From the NCBI RefSeq assembly GCF_000337675.1, contig NZ_AOIB01000038.1:1-64000 (forward strand): DNA of 64,000 nucleotides. The letters run 5' to 3'. Below the pieces are notes generated by a model, which ran no database searches, had not been told where the DNA came from, and saw only the letters and a program-made list of their open reading frames with translations. Position numbers and translations under genes: made by a program. This document shows, piece after piece, positions 18,678 to 27,501 of the stretch (position 1 is its first letter; each line of letters starts with the position of its first letter). The DNA comes from Natronococcus amylolyticus DSM 10524 (GTDB lineage: Archaea; Halobacteriota; Halobacteria; Halobacteriales; Natrialbaceae).

Positions 18678-19538
18678 ATGTCCCTCGCGAGACACGGGGC
18701 CGGCGTCGGGGCGACGGCTCGAGCGTTCTGGTCGCAGGTCCATCCCGTGTTCATGCTCCCGCCGCTCGCCGCCTCGCTGTTCGGGGCGGTGCTGGCCGAA
18801 TCGTTCGCGCCGGGAGTCGCGACGCTACACGTCGTCGCGATGTTCGCGGCGGTGTACACGGCCCACGTCAAGGACGGCTACGTCGACTTCTACGTCCGCA
18901 GCGAGGACGATGACCACCCGCTGACCGAACGCGGCTGTCGGCTCGGCCTGGCCGTCTCGACGGCGACGTTTGCCCTCTGTACGGTTGCGCTGTTCATGTT
19001 GGTCGACTGGATCGCTGCCGCCCTCACGATCCCCGCGTGGGTGATCGCCTACTACCACGCCCCCCAGCTCGACATGAACCCCGTGACGGCGACGACGGGC
19101 TACCCGCTCGGGATCGCGCTCTCGCTTCTCGGCGGGTTCTATGTCCAGGTAGGGACGTTCGCGCTGGTTCCGATCGGCTTCGCCGCGGTGTTTCTCGTGT
19201 TGCTCTCGGGGATCAAAGTCATCGACGACGCCAAGGACTACGACTACGACCGCTCGATCCGCAAGCGGACCGTCGCGGTCGCCGTCGGCCCGGACCGGGC
19301 CTACACCGTCGCCTACGGCCTCATGGTCACGGCCCTGCTTGTCGTCGTCGCCTTCGCCACCGCGCGGGTATTTCCGCCCTCCGCGGTGCTGGCCGCCCTC
19401 GCGTTCGCCGCCGTCGCCGTCGTCGCCCACCGCGCACCGCCGAAGCTGGCGACTATGCTGTTGATTCGCGGTTCGTACGTCTTCCTCGCCGTGCTCGTCG
19501 CCGCGGTCTGGTTCGAACCGCTGGCCCGGTTCTGGTGA
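18678..19538 (+). CDS. UbiA-family prenyltransferase
   Basis: 286-aa integral membrane protein with about 8-9 TM segments. Two Asp-rich loops typical of UbiA enzymes: HVKDGYVDFYVRSEDDDHPL (about 60-79) and DDAKDYDYDRSIRKRT (about 190-205), which bind Mg-prenyl diphosphate. Start at ATG 18678 (MSLARHGAGV); the AT-rich TATTTTA (18647-18653) lies 25-31 nt upstream. In haloarchaea such enzymes serve lipid or menaquinone synthesis; the acceptor here is not determined. Confidence 0.85.
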   Translation: MSLARHGAGVGATARAFWSQVHPVFMLPPLAASLFGAVLAESFAPGVATLHVVAMFAAVYTAHVKDGYVDFYVRSEDDDHPLTERGCRLGLAVSTATFALCTVALFMLVDWIAAALTIPAWVIAYYHAPQLDMNPVTATTGYPLGIALSLLGGFYVQVGTFALVPIGFAAVFLVLLSGIKVIDDAKDYDYDRSIRKRTVAVAVGPDRAYTVAYGLMVTALLVVVAFATARVFPPSAVLAALAFAAVAVVAHRAPPKLATMLLIRGSYVFLAVLVAAVWFEPLARFW

Positions 19539-19644
19539 CCCCAGCGAGACGGATCCCCGTCCCTTTTATCGCCGACCACGAACTGATCGGACAGTGACCG
19601 CGAGACGACTCCCCGACTCGAGCGCACGCGAGGTGTGACACGCC

Positions 19645-20289
19645 GTGCTCGAGGCGCTCCGAACCGTCCTGCTCGATCCGGCGCTGCTGGCGGTGTATCT
19701 CCTCGCCGCGGGAGCGATGATCCTCTCGCCCGGCCCCGACACCGTCTACGTGCTGACCAGAAGCGTCGGCGACGGCCGCGAGAGCGGGCTGGCCTCCGCC
19801 GCGGGGATCAGCGTCGGCGTCCTCGTCCACACGCTCGCGGCGGCTGTGGGGCTCGCGGCGATCTTCCGGGCCTCCGAGGTTGCCTTCGCTGCCGTCACCT
19901 ACGTCGGCGCGGCGTACCTGGTCTACCTCGGCGTTCGGACGATCCGCGAGACGGAGCTCCTGGCGGAGGGTGACGGAACCGCCGTCGAGGAAAACCCCTT
20001 CAGAGAGGCCGTCATCGTCAACGTCGCCAACCCGCAGGTCGCGCTGTTCTTCCTCGCGTTCCTCCCGCAGTTCGTCGACGGTGCGAGCCACGTCCCGACG
20101 CAGCTGTCCGTCCTCGGCGGGATCTACGCCCTGCTCACGATGGCCTACCTGGGAACGGTCGCGCTCGCCTCGAGCGGCGTCCGGACGCTGTTGACCACCC
20201 GACCGCGTCTCGCCACCGGCGTACAGTGGCTCTCGGGGCTCGTGTTGATCGGGCTCGGGCTGCGGCTGTTCGTCGGCGGCGTCGGTTGA
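19645..20289 (+). CDS. LysE-family exporter
   Basis: 214 aa from a GTG at 19645, six TM segments. Family signature SPGPDTVYVLTRSVGDGR after TM1, YVGAAYLVYLGVRTIRE around TM3, and NPQVALFFLAFLPQFVD in the fourth helix region. Exports amino acids or related small metabolites. A stretch of about 105 nt without a gene precedes it. Confidence 0.9.
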   Translation: MLEALRTVLLDPALLAVYLLAAGAMILSPGPDTVYVLTRSVGDGRESGLASAAGISVGVLVHTLAAAVGLAAIFRASEVAFAAVTYVGAAYLVYLGVRTIRETELLAEGDGTAVEENPFREAVIVNVANPQVALFFLAFLPQFVDGASHVPTQLSVLGGIYALLTMAYLGTVALASSGVRTLLTTRPRLATGVQWLSGLVLIGLGLRLFVGGVG

Positions 20290-20305
20290 GGCGACGCACG
20301 GACGC

Positions 20306-21097
20306 CTATACTAGCGCGAATCCAAGCAGCACAATGCCGCCGACGGCTGCAACCACGCCGACGGCCCTCGCGAGCTGCGGTCCCCACGGGACGGTTCGCT
20401 CGAGCGAGAGGACGAGCGCGATGACCGCCATCCAGAGGACGTTCATCGAGCCGGCGACGACCATGAGGGCGAACAGCGCCCAGCAACAGCCGACGCAGAA
20501 GCGACTGAACGCCCACCCCATCCGCGCGGCGCCGACGATTCCGGGCCGGTGGTAGGTCAGCAGGAAGCCGAACGGCGACCGGCAGTAGTCCAGACACCGA
20601 TACTTGTACGGCGACAGCTGGTAGGCGCCGAGCAGCACCAGCACGCCCCCGAACAGGAGCGGGCCGTGATCGGCGGCCAGCGGGGCGATCGGTACCGCAG
20701 CGTTGACCGCAAGTGCCACGACGCCGGTGAGCGTCCAGACGAGCGTGTACGTCCCGAGCAGAGCCCCGAGCCGAAGGGCTCGGCCAACACTCGAGGCGTT
20801 CTGCAGTGTTCCGTGGTAGAGCCGAAACAGCGGCACCGACGAGGGATACATCATGGCGATCATCATCGTCCCCCACATCAACAGGTAGAGTGCGATCCCA
20901 CTGAATCCGTGATCGAGCGCCATCGCTTCCGGTACACCTGGTGCCGACATCTCCATCCCCATCTCGCCGCCCGCCATCGGCAGCCACCCACAGAGGATCG
21001 CGGCCCAGGCGAGGAGCGCGACGCCGTAGACGGTGATCGCGACGATCGGGAGTCGCCGGACTGTGGATCGCCGCGGGACGGAGTCTCGAGTGGTCAT
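20306..21097 (-). CDS. DUF2182 membrane protein
   Basis: 263 aa, about 7 TM segments. Recognisable DUF2182 features: MWGTMMIAMMYPSSVPLF in the second helix region, YQLSPYKYRCLDYCRSP, and FCVGCCWALFALMVVAGSMN. Met/Cys/His-rich membrane regions suggest metal (copper-like) interaction, but this is inference. Encoded 24 nt downstream of a DUF1326 gene, a pairing also common in bacteria. Confidence 0.88.
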   Translation of the reverse strand: MTTRDSVPRRSTVRRLPIVAITVYGVALLAWAAILCGWLPMAGGEMGMEMSAPGVPEAMALDHGFSGIALYLLMWGTMMIAMMYPSSVPLFRLYHGTLQNASSVGRALRLGALLGTYTLVWTLTGVVALAVNAAVPIAPLAADHGPLLFGGVLVLLGAYQLSPYKYRCLDYCRSPFGFLLTYHRPGIVGAARMGWAFSRFCVGCCWALFALMVVAGSMNVLWMAVIALVLSLERTVPWGPQLARAVGVVAAVGGIVLLGFALV

Positions 21098-21121
21098 GCT
21101 GGCACGGTAGCGTGAGTGCGA

Positions 21122-21745
21122 TCAGTTGTTGGCCATCTCGAACGGCCCGAAGTAGGAGTTGTTGCCGCCGACGTCCCACGAGAAGTCGTCGTCGTGGTCG
21201 ACGGTTGCGTCGGTCGTCTTGCCGACGCTCGCTCGCTCCTCCGGTGGGACGAACGGGTGGGGGAAGACGGACCCCAGCTGGTCGCCGAAGCCGACGCCCT
21301 CGTCGGTCTCGATCGTGACGATATCGCCGGCGCTGAACGAGCGGTGGCCGTCGACCGTCGAGTACGAGAACGGGACTGCAACGCTGTCCTCGACCGTCTC
21401 GATCAGCGGGGCGGCGGCCTCGAACAGCCCGCCTGCTTGCCCCGAGAAGATGGCCTCGAGCGCCTCGGCCTGCTCGTCGTCGGCCGCCTCGTCGATCACG
21501 AGGACGACGTGCCAGCCGCCCTCGAGGAGGACGCCGTCCTCCCAGACGAGCATTCCCGCCCCTAGCCCGTCGAGCGAGACGTCGCCGTACGTTCCCTCCT
21601 CGATGGTCCAGAACCCGGCGAACGTGCACCTGTCGTCGTCGGGGAGCTCGTACCACAGACACTGACACGGTACCGAGCAGTTACACGCCTCGATGAACTC
21701 GCCGGCGAGGCGCCACTCCGGCGAATCCTGGGTACTAGCTGTCAT
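21122..21745 (-). CDS. DUF1326 protein
   Basis: 207 aa. N-terminal signature FIEACNCSVPCQCLWYELP with the Cys cluster C-x-C-x3-C-x-C, then CTFAGFWTIEEGTYGDVSLDG. No signal peptide. It pairs with the DUF2182 gene downstream. The cysteines could hold a metal; function unknown. Confidence 0.88.
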   Translation of the reverse strand: MTASTQDSPEWRLAGEFIEACNCSVPCQCLWYELPDDDRCTFAGFWTIEEGTYGDVSLDGLGAGMLVWEDGVLLEGGWHVVLVIDEAADDEQAEALEAIFSGQAGGLFEAAAPLIETVEDSVAVPFSYSTVDGHRSFSAGDIVTIETDEGVGFGDQLGSVFPHPFVPPEERASVGKTTDATVDHDDDFSWDVGGNNSYFGPFEMANN

Positions 21746-21912
21746 GGGACACGATAGATACGCGCGGACCCCTCAGAAAGCTATCCGGTGACGAACTGCC
21801 AGCGACTGACGATCGTGCAGTCGGTGAAAGAGTAACGACCGTTCTCGAGCGTGGGCAGCGCGAGTCCGTCGCCAAGACGGCCAGCAATCGGGAACCGACC
21901 GTGGTCGAACGG

Positions 21913-22482
21913 TCAGTCCGCCGCCTCGAGCTCCCGTACCACCGTCGCGGGGTTGCCCTGGACGACGACGCCGTCAGGGACGTTCTCGGTGACGACCGCG
22001 CCGGAGCCGACGACGACCTCGTCACCGATCGTTACACCTGGGTTGATCACCGCCCGCCCGCCGATCCAGACGTCGTCGCCGATCGTCACCGGCTCGCCGT
22101 ACTCGAGCCCCTCGGCGCGCTCGTCGGCCTCGAGGGGGTGCGTCGCCGTATAGATGTGAACGCCCGGCCCGATCAGGCAGTTCCGCCCGATCTCGATCCG
22201 GCAAACGTCGAGGAAGATACAGTCGAAGTTCGCGAAAAAGTCCTCGCCGACGTGGATATTGGACCCGTAGTCGCAGCGAAACGACGGCTCGATAGTACAG
22301 TTCTCGCCGCGGGAGCCGAGCAGGTCCTCGAGCAGCTCCCGTCGCCGACCGTCCTCCTCGTCGGGCACCGTCCGGTTGTACTCCCGTGTCAGTTCGCGAG
22401 CCCGCTTGCGCTCGGCCTCGAGTTCGGGAGCGGTCGGATCGTACAGCTCGCCGGCGAGCATCTTCGCCTTCTCGCTGGTCAT
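21913..22482 (-). CDS. sugar O-acetyltransferase, maltose acetyltransferase/NodL type
   Basis: 189 aa. N-terminal Mac domain ([20 protein letters not shown]) followed by a left-handed beta-helix of hexapeptide repeats ([74 protein letters not shown]). The catalytic His is in YTATHPL. Acetyl-CoA-dependent acetylation of a sugar or glycoside in the cytoplasm. ATG start at 22482. Confidence 0.92.
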   Translation of the reverse strand: MTSEKAKMLAGELYDPTAPELEAERKRARELTREYNRTVPDEEDGRRRELLEDLLGSRGENCTIEPSFRCDYGSNIHVGEDFFANFDCIFLDVCRIEIGRNCLIGPGVHIYTATHPLEADERAEGLEYGEPVTIGDDVWIGGRAVINPGVTIGDEVVVGSGAVVTENVPDGVVVQGNPATVVRELEAAD

Positions 22483-22603
22483 CGTGTGGAGTACTCGAGC
22501 GAACGCCGAAAGCGCTTTTCGACGGCAACTGATGGGCTCGGCTCGAGTTTGAGGGCCCCTCCGCCACCGAAGTTGCTAATACGTGTCAGAAAGAACGAAC
22601 GCT

Positions 22604-22873
22604 ATGGACGGACCGACGCTGTACCACCTGTCGAACGGCGTCGTCGGCGGTGTCGTCGCAGCGATGGGGATTTCGATAATTGTCACCGACGGTTCGAGCC
22701 TCGGCGCGGGGCTGATGGCGGTCGGCGGTAGCGGGCTGTTTCTCTTCGCCGCATCACAGCTCCTATTCTCGGACGATCCGTCCGACTCGGTTCCGAACAG
22801 CGGCGGAATCGGACTGGCCGTCCTCGGCGCGGTACTCGTCTGTCTCGGGGCGCTGTTACAGCTGGCAACGTAG
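22604..22873 (+). CDS. small membrane protein, unknown function
   Basis: 89 aa starting MDGPTLYHLSNGVVGG. Three hydrophobic stretches (about 13-27, 35-53, 68-87) with an acidic loop FSDDPSDSVPNS. The ATG at 22604 is preferred over the GTG at 22583. Family not recognised. Confidence 0.6.
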   Translation: MDGPTLYHLSNGVVGGVVAAMGISIIVTDGSSLGAGLMAVGGSGLFLFAASQLLFSDDPSDSVPNSGGIGLAVLGAVLVCLGALLQLAT

Positions 22874-23009
22874 GCTTCCGAACGCGAACCGTCGCTTTCG
22901 GATCGCCGTCCGACACGGGCTCACGGACGGCTCGGAGCACAACGGAGGGGCGTGCCAGAAAAGCGCACACCGACCGAACGTTGACAACCGAGCCGCGGAG
23001 TGGTCCCGT

Positions 23010-23476
23010 ATGGAACTCGTGGAAGCCACCGCGGACGACCTCGAGGCGCTCGCCGACCGCTGGGAGGACCTCGCGGAAGCGATGGCGGAGCACTCGGAAC
23101 TGAACGAACTCGACGCGGACCTAACCGAAGAGACCGCCGAAGACGGCTTTCACGCTCATCTCGAGGACGAGGACGTTACCGACTTCCTCGTCGTCCACGG
23201 CGGCGAGACGATCGGTTTCGTTACGCTCCGTGAGGGCCACCATCCGTCCCGGCGATACTCGAAGTTTCTCCGATCGTGAACCTCACCATCGACGAGGACT
23301 ACCGGAGACGGGGTCACGGCGCGGCGGTCCTCGAGCGCGCGAAAGAGATCGCTCGAGAGCGAGGCTGCGATCACCTCAAGGTCTCCTGCGAGTGGGAAAA
23401 CGAGGGCGCACGCCGGTTCTATCGCAACGTGGACTTCCGGCCGAAGCAGGTCGACTACGCACAGCCGCTCGAGTGA
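23010..23476 (+). pseudogene. GNAT acetyltransferase split by a one-base frameshift
   Basis: The first frame (23010-23279) encodes the N-terminal half ending SRRYSKFLRS-stop. The second frame (effective from about 23273) continues IVNLTIDEDYRRRGHGAAVLERAKEIA, containing the acetyl-CoA loop R-R-R-G-H-G, and ends FRPKQVDYAQPLE at 23476. Joining them requires one extra base near 23273 (CGATCGTG read as CGAnTCGTG). Together they make a normal ~155-aa GNAT enzyme. Either a genuine recent mutation or a sequencing error. Confidence 0.75.
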
Positions 23477-23544
23477 GTTTTGCAGTCGTTGCAGCGGCGA
23501 CCGGACACCAGAACCGTTATTCGGTCGTCTGTGGCAATCTGTGT

Positions 23545-23892
23545 ATGAGTGAGGAACTCTCGTTCGATGGTCGGACACTCGCTGGCGTTGCGAACGACGA
23601 AGACGGAGAAGTGGGTGCAGATACCGTCTTTCATTTCGAGCAGACCGGTGAACGACTCTATGCACACTACTCCGGCGGCGATATCGTCGATGGCCATCTG
23701 GTCGGGACGTTCGATGGGAAACGGTGGGACATCAGATACGCGCAGATAAACACGGACAACGAAACCGCAACTGGCCACTCCGTCGGTGACGTCGAACTCC
23801 TCGACGACGGGCGTCTCAGAGTCGAGGACGAGTGGGAATGGGAATCGAAACCCGGTTCCGGGGAGTCAGTTCACGAAGAAATCGATCGGTAG
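23545..23892 (+). CDS. conserved small protein, MORN/avidin-like beta-rich (often labelled n-acetylglutamate synthase)
   Basis: 115 aa from ATG 23545 (MSEELSFDGRTLAGVAND). Beta-strand pattern with FHFEQTGERLYAHYSGGDIVDGHLVGTFDGKRWDIRYAQIN, resembling a widespread ~115-aa family whose database label n-acetylglutamate synthase homolog is not functionally supported. A TATA-like GTTATT lies about 28-33 nt upstream. Function unknown; cytoplasmic. Confidence 0.7.
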   Translation: MSEELSFDGRTLAGVANDEDGEVGADTVFHFEQTGERLYAHYSGGDIVDGHLVGTFDGKRWDIRYAQINTDNETATGHSVGDVELLDDGRLRVEDEWEWESKPGSGESVHEEIDR

Positions 23893-23997
23893 GATTCGCC
23901 TCTCCGAGTCGCGTCTCGGCTGACCGCTACTCGCACTGTACTGGTGGCCGCGTTTTGACACGCACTACGATCGACGGCCAGATTCGTTCGGAAACCG

Positions 23998-25176
23998 TTA
24001 GTTGGTGCTCACGATCTTGATCACGTCGCCCTCCTCGAGCTCGTACCCCTCGCCCACCTCACGGCTCGACTTGGCGTCGACAGCGTGGAGGTAGCCGTCG
24101 CCGATGTCGGAGTGGACGGCGTAGGCCAGATCCACTGGCGTCGATCCCTGTGGAAGCAGGTGAGCGTCGGGCAGGACGTTCCCGCTGCCGTCAGACCACT
24201 TCGCGGCGTCTTCGACGGGGTAGGCGGTAAGGTGCTCGAGCAGGTCGTACACCGCGTAATCCAGCGCGCCCTGGACGCCGGTACCGTCGTACTCGGCCAT
24301 CGTGTCGGCCAGTCCCTCGAGGGCCTCGCGCTGGGCGTCGCTGACGTCGGCGCCGACCTCGAGGCTCTCGTCGCCGGGGTCGTAGTCGACGAGGCCGTTC
24401 TCGGCGGCCCGACGGAGAGCGAGTTCGCCCTCCGCAGTGGTGGGGATCACGGGCTTGTCGAGCTCGAGGAGCTTCTCGACGTTCTCCTGGGGCGCGACGT
24501 CGATCTTGTTCGCGGCGACGACGATCGGCTTCGTTCGTTGGCGGATCTCGCGGGCCAGGGCCTCGCGGTGGTCGTCGGTCCACTCGCGGGGGTCCTCGGG
24601 GTAGTCGATCTCCCGCAGGGTGCGGGCGACGTCGGTCGGCGAGGCGCCGAACCCGGTGAGCATCTCGGCGAGGGCGTCGTCGATATCGAAGCCGGGCGAG
24701 CGCGACTGGCGCTCGATCGACTCCCAGTTGCGGTCGACGATGTCGGCCAGCCAGAGGTCCATCTCCTCCTCGACGAAGTCGATGTCCTCGAGGGGGTCGT
24801 GCTCGCCGATGTCGACGGGTTCGCCCTTCTCGTTGGTGCCGCCGGAGGCGTCGATCACGTTGACGATCACATCGGCGTTGGTGAGTTCGTCGAGAAACTG
24901 GTTGCCGAGCCCCTTCCCCTCGTGGGCGCCGGGGACGAGTCCAGCGACGTCGATCAGTTCGATCGGGACGTAGCGCTTGCCGTCTTCGCAGTTGTCGGCG
25001 TTACAGCGCCCGTCGCGCTCGAGGCAGGGACACGCCGTGCGGACGTAGCTCACGCCCCGGTTGGCGTCGATCGTCGTAAAGGGATAGTTGGCGACGTCGA
25101 CCTCCGCCATCGTCGCCGCGGTGTAGAACGTGGACTTGCCGGCGTTTGGCTTCCCGGCAAGCGCGATCGAGAGCAT
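23998..25176 (-). CDS. YchF/Obg-type GTP-binding protein with TGS domain
   Basis: 392 aa, ATG 25176 (MLSIALAGKPNAGKST). P-loop GKPNAGKST (about 8-16), switch/G2 NYPFTTIDANRG, a Cys cluster ACPCLERDGRCNADNC (about 48-63) characteristic of the archaeal branch, G3-like IDVAGLVPGAHEGKGLGN, G4 ANKID (about 227-231), and a C-terminal TGS domain (VDLAYAVHSDIGDGYLHA). Translation-associated GTPase in the cytoplasm. Confidence 0.93.
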   Translation of the reverse strand: MLSIALAGKPNAGKSTFYTAATMAEVDVANYPFTTIDANRGVSYVRTACPCLERDGRCNADNCEDGKRYVPIELIDVAGLVPGAHEGKGLGNQFLDELTNADVIVNVIDASGGTNEKGEPVDIGEHDPLEDIDFVEEEMDLWLADIVDRNWESIERQSRSPGFDIDDALAEMLTGFGASPTDVARTLREIDYPEDPREWTDDHREALAREIRQRTKPIVVAANKIDVAPQENVEKLLELDKPVIPTTAEGELALRRAAENGLVDYDPGDESLEVGADVSDAQREALEGLADTMAEYDGTGVQGALDYAVYDLLEHLTAYPVEDAAKWSDGSGNVLPDAHLLPQGSTPVDLAYAVHSDIGDGYLHAVDAKSSREVGEGYELEEGDVIKIVSTN

Positions 25177-25266
25177 GCCTCCCCGTAGCACCGTCCGTTC
25201 AAACTGTCTTTCGATTCCGGACCTCCGGCGGCTCTCGAGCGACGCCCTCGAGGGCGGTCCGGACCG

Positions 25267-25280
25267 CCTTCAGCTGAAGG
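25267..25280. repeat. 14-bp perfect palindrome upstream of DUF2267 gene
   Basis: CCTTCAGCTGAAGG, perfectly self-complementary, 37-50 nt before the ATG at 25318. It could be an operator for this gene or simply the 5' end of a hairpin between divergent transcripts. Confidence 0.45.
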
Positions 25281-25317
25281 CTGCAGGCTCTTTGTGACGG
25301 CCAGTCAACCCGCGGAT

Positions 25318-25728
25318 ATGCAGTACGACGACTTCATCGGCGAAGTCCAGCAGCGAGCACAGCTCGACTCCCGTGAAGCCGCACTGAGCATCTCTCGAGC
25401 GACGCTGACGACGCTCTCCGAGCGCGTCGACCCCGGCCAGGCCGAGAACGTAGGCGCACAGCTTCCCGACGAGCTCGCCCGGTTCCTCGAGGAGGTCGAT
25501 GACGTCGAGCGGTTCGACCACGGTGAGTTCGTCGACCGCGTCGCCGAGCGCGAGGAGATCGGCGGCGGCGACGAGGCCGACGCCGCCTTCCACGCCCGCG
25601 TCGTCGTCGACGTTCTCGAGGAGGCCGTCACCGGCGACGCGCTCGAGGACGTGAGAACGCAGCTTCCGACCGACGAGGGGTACGACGACCTCTTCGAGCT
25701 CGCCGAGAGCGACAGCAGTCCGGCCTGA
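25318..25728 (+). CDS. DUF2267 domain protein (paralog)
   Basis: 136 aa from ATG 25318 (MQYDDFIGEVQQRAQL). Paralog of the protein at 617-1006, sharing the pattern D/YxFIGxVQxR...TLxxLxER...LPxELxRYL/FL...FDxxEFVDRVAERE. Helical, acidic, cytoplasmic; function unknown. Lies between the YchF gene and a GNAT gene, each transcribed from the other strand. Confidence 0.85.
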   Translation: MQYDDFIGEVQQRAQLDSREAALSISRATLTTLSERVDPGQAENVGAQLPDELARFLEEVDDVERFDHGEFVDRVAEREEIGGGDEADAAFHARVVVDVLEEAVTGDALEDVRTQLPTDEGYDDLFELAESDSSPA

Positions 25729-25752
25729 TCGGGATCGATCGGTTCGCCGTTC

Positions 25753-26484
25753 TTAGAGTTCGACGGCCATCATCACCTCGTCGGCGTAGTGGCCGTTGAG
25801 CTTGTAGTGATTCTCGCGGACCGCCTCGGTCTCCCAGTCGTGGGCCTCGAGGAACGCGATCGCGTCCTCGTTGGTCGAGGGGACGCTCTGATAGACCTTC
25901 TCGTAGCCGTTCGTTCCCGCCCACTCGAGGCCGCGAGCAAGCAAGTGTGAGCCGATGCCGTGGCCGTGGTAGCCGTCGAGGACGCCGACGGTGAGTTCAG
26001 CGGTGTGGCTCAGTTTCTCGAGTTCCGGCGCGTGGAGGTGGACCCAGCCGACCACGTCGTCGTCGACGGTCGCGACGAAGAACATTCGGGACTCCAGTTC
26101 GTTGTGTCTGAGCAGCGCCTCCTCGTGGTCGACCTCGTCGGCGACGCTCTCGGCCTCGATGTACGTTCGCTCCTCGGCAACCTGCCGGATCGCGCCGACG
26201 ATCCCGGCTAGGTCTTCCTGTCTGGCCGGTCGGATGTGGAACTCGAGCTCTTCGGAGCGGTACTCCTCCTCGGCGCCGGCGTCGATCGTCACCCGGAGGG
26301 TTCCGGAGTGCTCCTCGAGTCGACCGTCCCGCTTCAGGATCGCGACGTGGTGGCGGAAGCCGCCCGGCTCGATCCCGAGCGCTTCTTGTGCCTCGAGGGG
26401 ATCGACGGCCCCATGGCGCTCGACGTACTCGTAGATCCGCTTCCGGTCGTCGTGCCCGAACTCGAGGGGTTCACTGAGTACCAT
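25753..26484 (-). CDS. GNAT acetyltransferase with N-terminal winged-helix-like domain
   Basis: 243 aa. Residues about 8-70 (DDRKRIYEYVERHGAVDPLEAQEAL, GFRHHVAILKRDGRLEEHSG) look like a winged helix; about 78-240 is a GNAT domain (FHIRPARQEDLAGIVGAI, ELTVGVLDGYHGHGIGSHLL with the acetyl-CoA loop, FLEAHDWETEAV). A minus-strand element GTTAAGTG (26507-26514) lies 23-30 nt upstream of the ATG at 26484. The wHTH-GNAT fusion suggests DNA-linked or autoregulated acetylation (inference). Confidence 0.85.
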   Translation of the reverse strand: MVLSEPLEFGHDDRKRIYEYVERHGAVDPLEAQEALGIEPGGFRHHVAILKRDGRLEEHSGTLRVTIDAGAEEEYRSEELEFHIRPARQEDLAGIVGAIRQVAEERTYIEAESVADEVDHEEALLRHNELESRMFFVATVDDDVVGWVHLHAPELEKLSHTAELTVGVLDGYHGHGIGSHLLARGLEWAGTNGYEKVYQSVPSTNEDAIAFLEAHDWETEAVRENHYKLNGHYADEVMMAVEL

Positions 26485-26637
26485 GGTATGGGTAACCACC
26501 CCAAAACACTTAACAGTTGGCAGGCCTGCTACGCGGTACGTCGATAGATGGATTTGAACAACGACTCTGGACAAGAAACGAGCGATAGAGCCGCCGATCC
26601 GATCGTCCGAGGGACGTCCCGTCCGCGATAGGTGACG

Positions 26638-27087
26638 ATGGTTTGGGTGGAACTTCTCGTCGCCTGCAGCGTGCTCGCAGTGACGGTCGCGATCGGACTG
26701 GTCGCCCACGAGTGGTCCCACGCGTTCGTCCTCCGGTTCGGCGCGGTCGACTACACGATCTCGTACCTCCCGAACCGCGAGGGCGGTCTCGTCGGCCTCC
26801 TCCGAAGCCGTCCCTGGGCGGTCGTCCAGCCGCGACCGACCGGAACCGAGTCGCCCTGGGTTCTCCGAGCGGCGGCGCTCGCGCCGCTTGCCCTCGCCCT
26901 GCCGGCGCTCGGCCTCACCGCGACGGGGTACGCGACCGAGGGGCCGTCCGTCGTCACGGCGGCGACCGTCGGCTGGCTCGCCTGTACGATCCCCAGCCCG
27001 CAGGACTTCTCGGTCGCCTTTCACGCCCACCGGGCGCTTCGGGAGTCCCTCGAGGAGTACGATCCGCGGAGCTCTCGGACGAAGTGA
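26638..27087 (+). CDS. small membrane protein with HExxH motif (putative metalloprotease-like)
   Basis: 149 aa, ATG 26638 preferred over GTG 26632. About four TM segments. The first helix carries IGLVAHEWSHAFVLRFGA, an H-E-x-x-H zinc-protease-like motif placed as in membrane M50/DUF3267-type proteins. The C-terminal region has CTIPSPQDFSVAFHAHRAL with a possible third ligand (D or H). Much shorter than classical site-2 proteases; peptidase activity is not established. Confidence 0.65.
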   Translation: MVWVELLVACSVLAVTVAIGLVAHEWSHAFVLRFGAVDYTISYLPNREGGLVGLLRSRPWAVVQPRPTGTESPWVLRAAALAPLALALPALGLTATGYATEGPSVVTAATVGWLACTIPSPQDFSVAFHAHRALRESLEEYDPRSSRTK

Positions 27088-27501
27088 CCGCTCGAGAAGT
27101 ATTCGGTAAGCGACGACGGGTCCGGCCGGGGCGGAGCCGTGACCCGATCGCACGACAACGCGATCACACAGCCACGAGTGATCGCCGACGGCGAGTCGAG
27201 CATGAGTCATCCACCGGCACTCACGGCCGAGTGCGCTGTCGGTCGGCGTCGACGCCGACGTTCGTTTTCCCACCTATCGATTATTAAACCTACGTGTTGG
27301 TGCGATATCCGTTCGAATCGGAGAGACGAGTGGACGCTCTTCTAATTATGGTCGCACGTATTGCGACGATACCTACAAAAGACCGACGAGCGAGGTCGTA
27401 ACTTGTCACTCGTGGTGACTGCCTCGAATCGGTCGCCGTTCGCTTCGACGATCCAGCGGGTGTCGGCCGGATGGCGTCGCGACGCTGGGCCCCGCGACGT
27501 C
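27088..27501. other. intergenic region without recognised gene
   Basis: About 410 bp between two convergent genes. Short open frames here show no family features and no haloarchaeal acidic composition. The stretch 27280-27380 is AT-richer (CTTCTAATTATGG, ACCTACAAAAG). Nothing specific was identified. Confidence 0.5.

Noticed and set aside
23010-23476. Programmed -1 frameshifting in the split GNAT gene
   Set aside because: No slippery heptamer or stimulatory structure is apparent at CGATCGTG; a mutation or read error is simpler.
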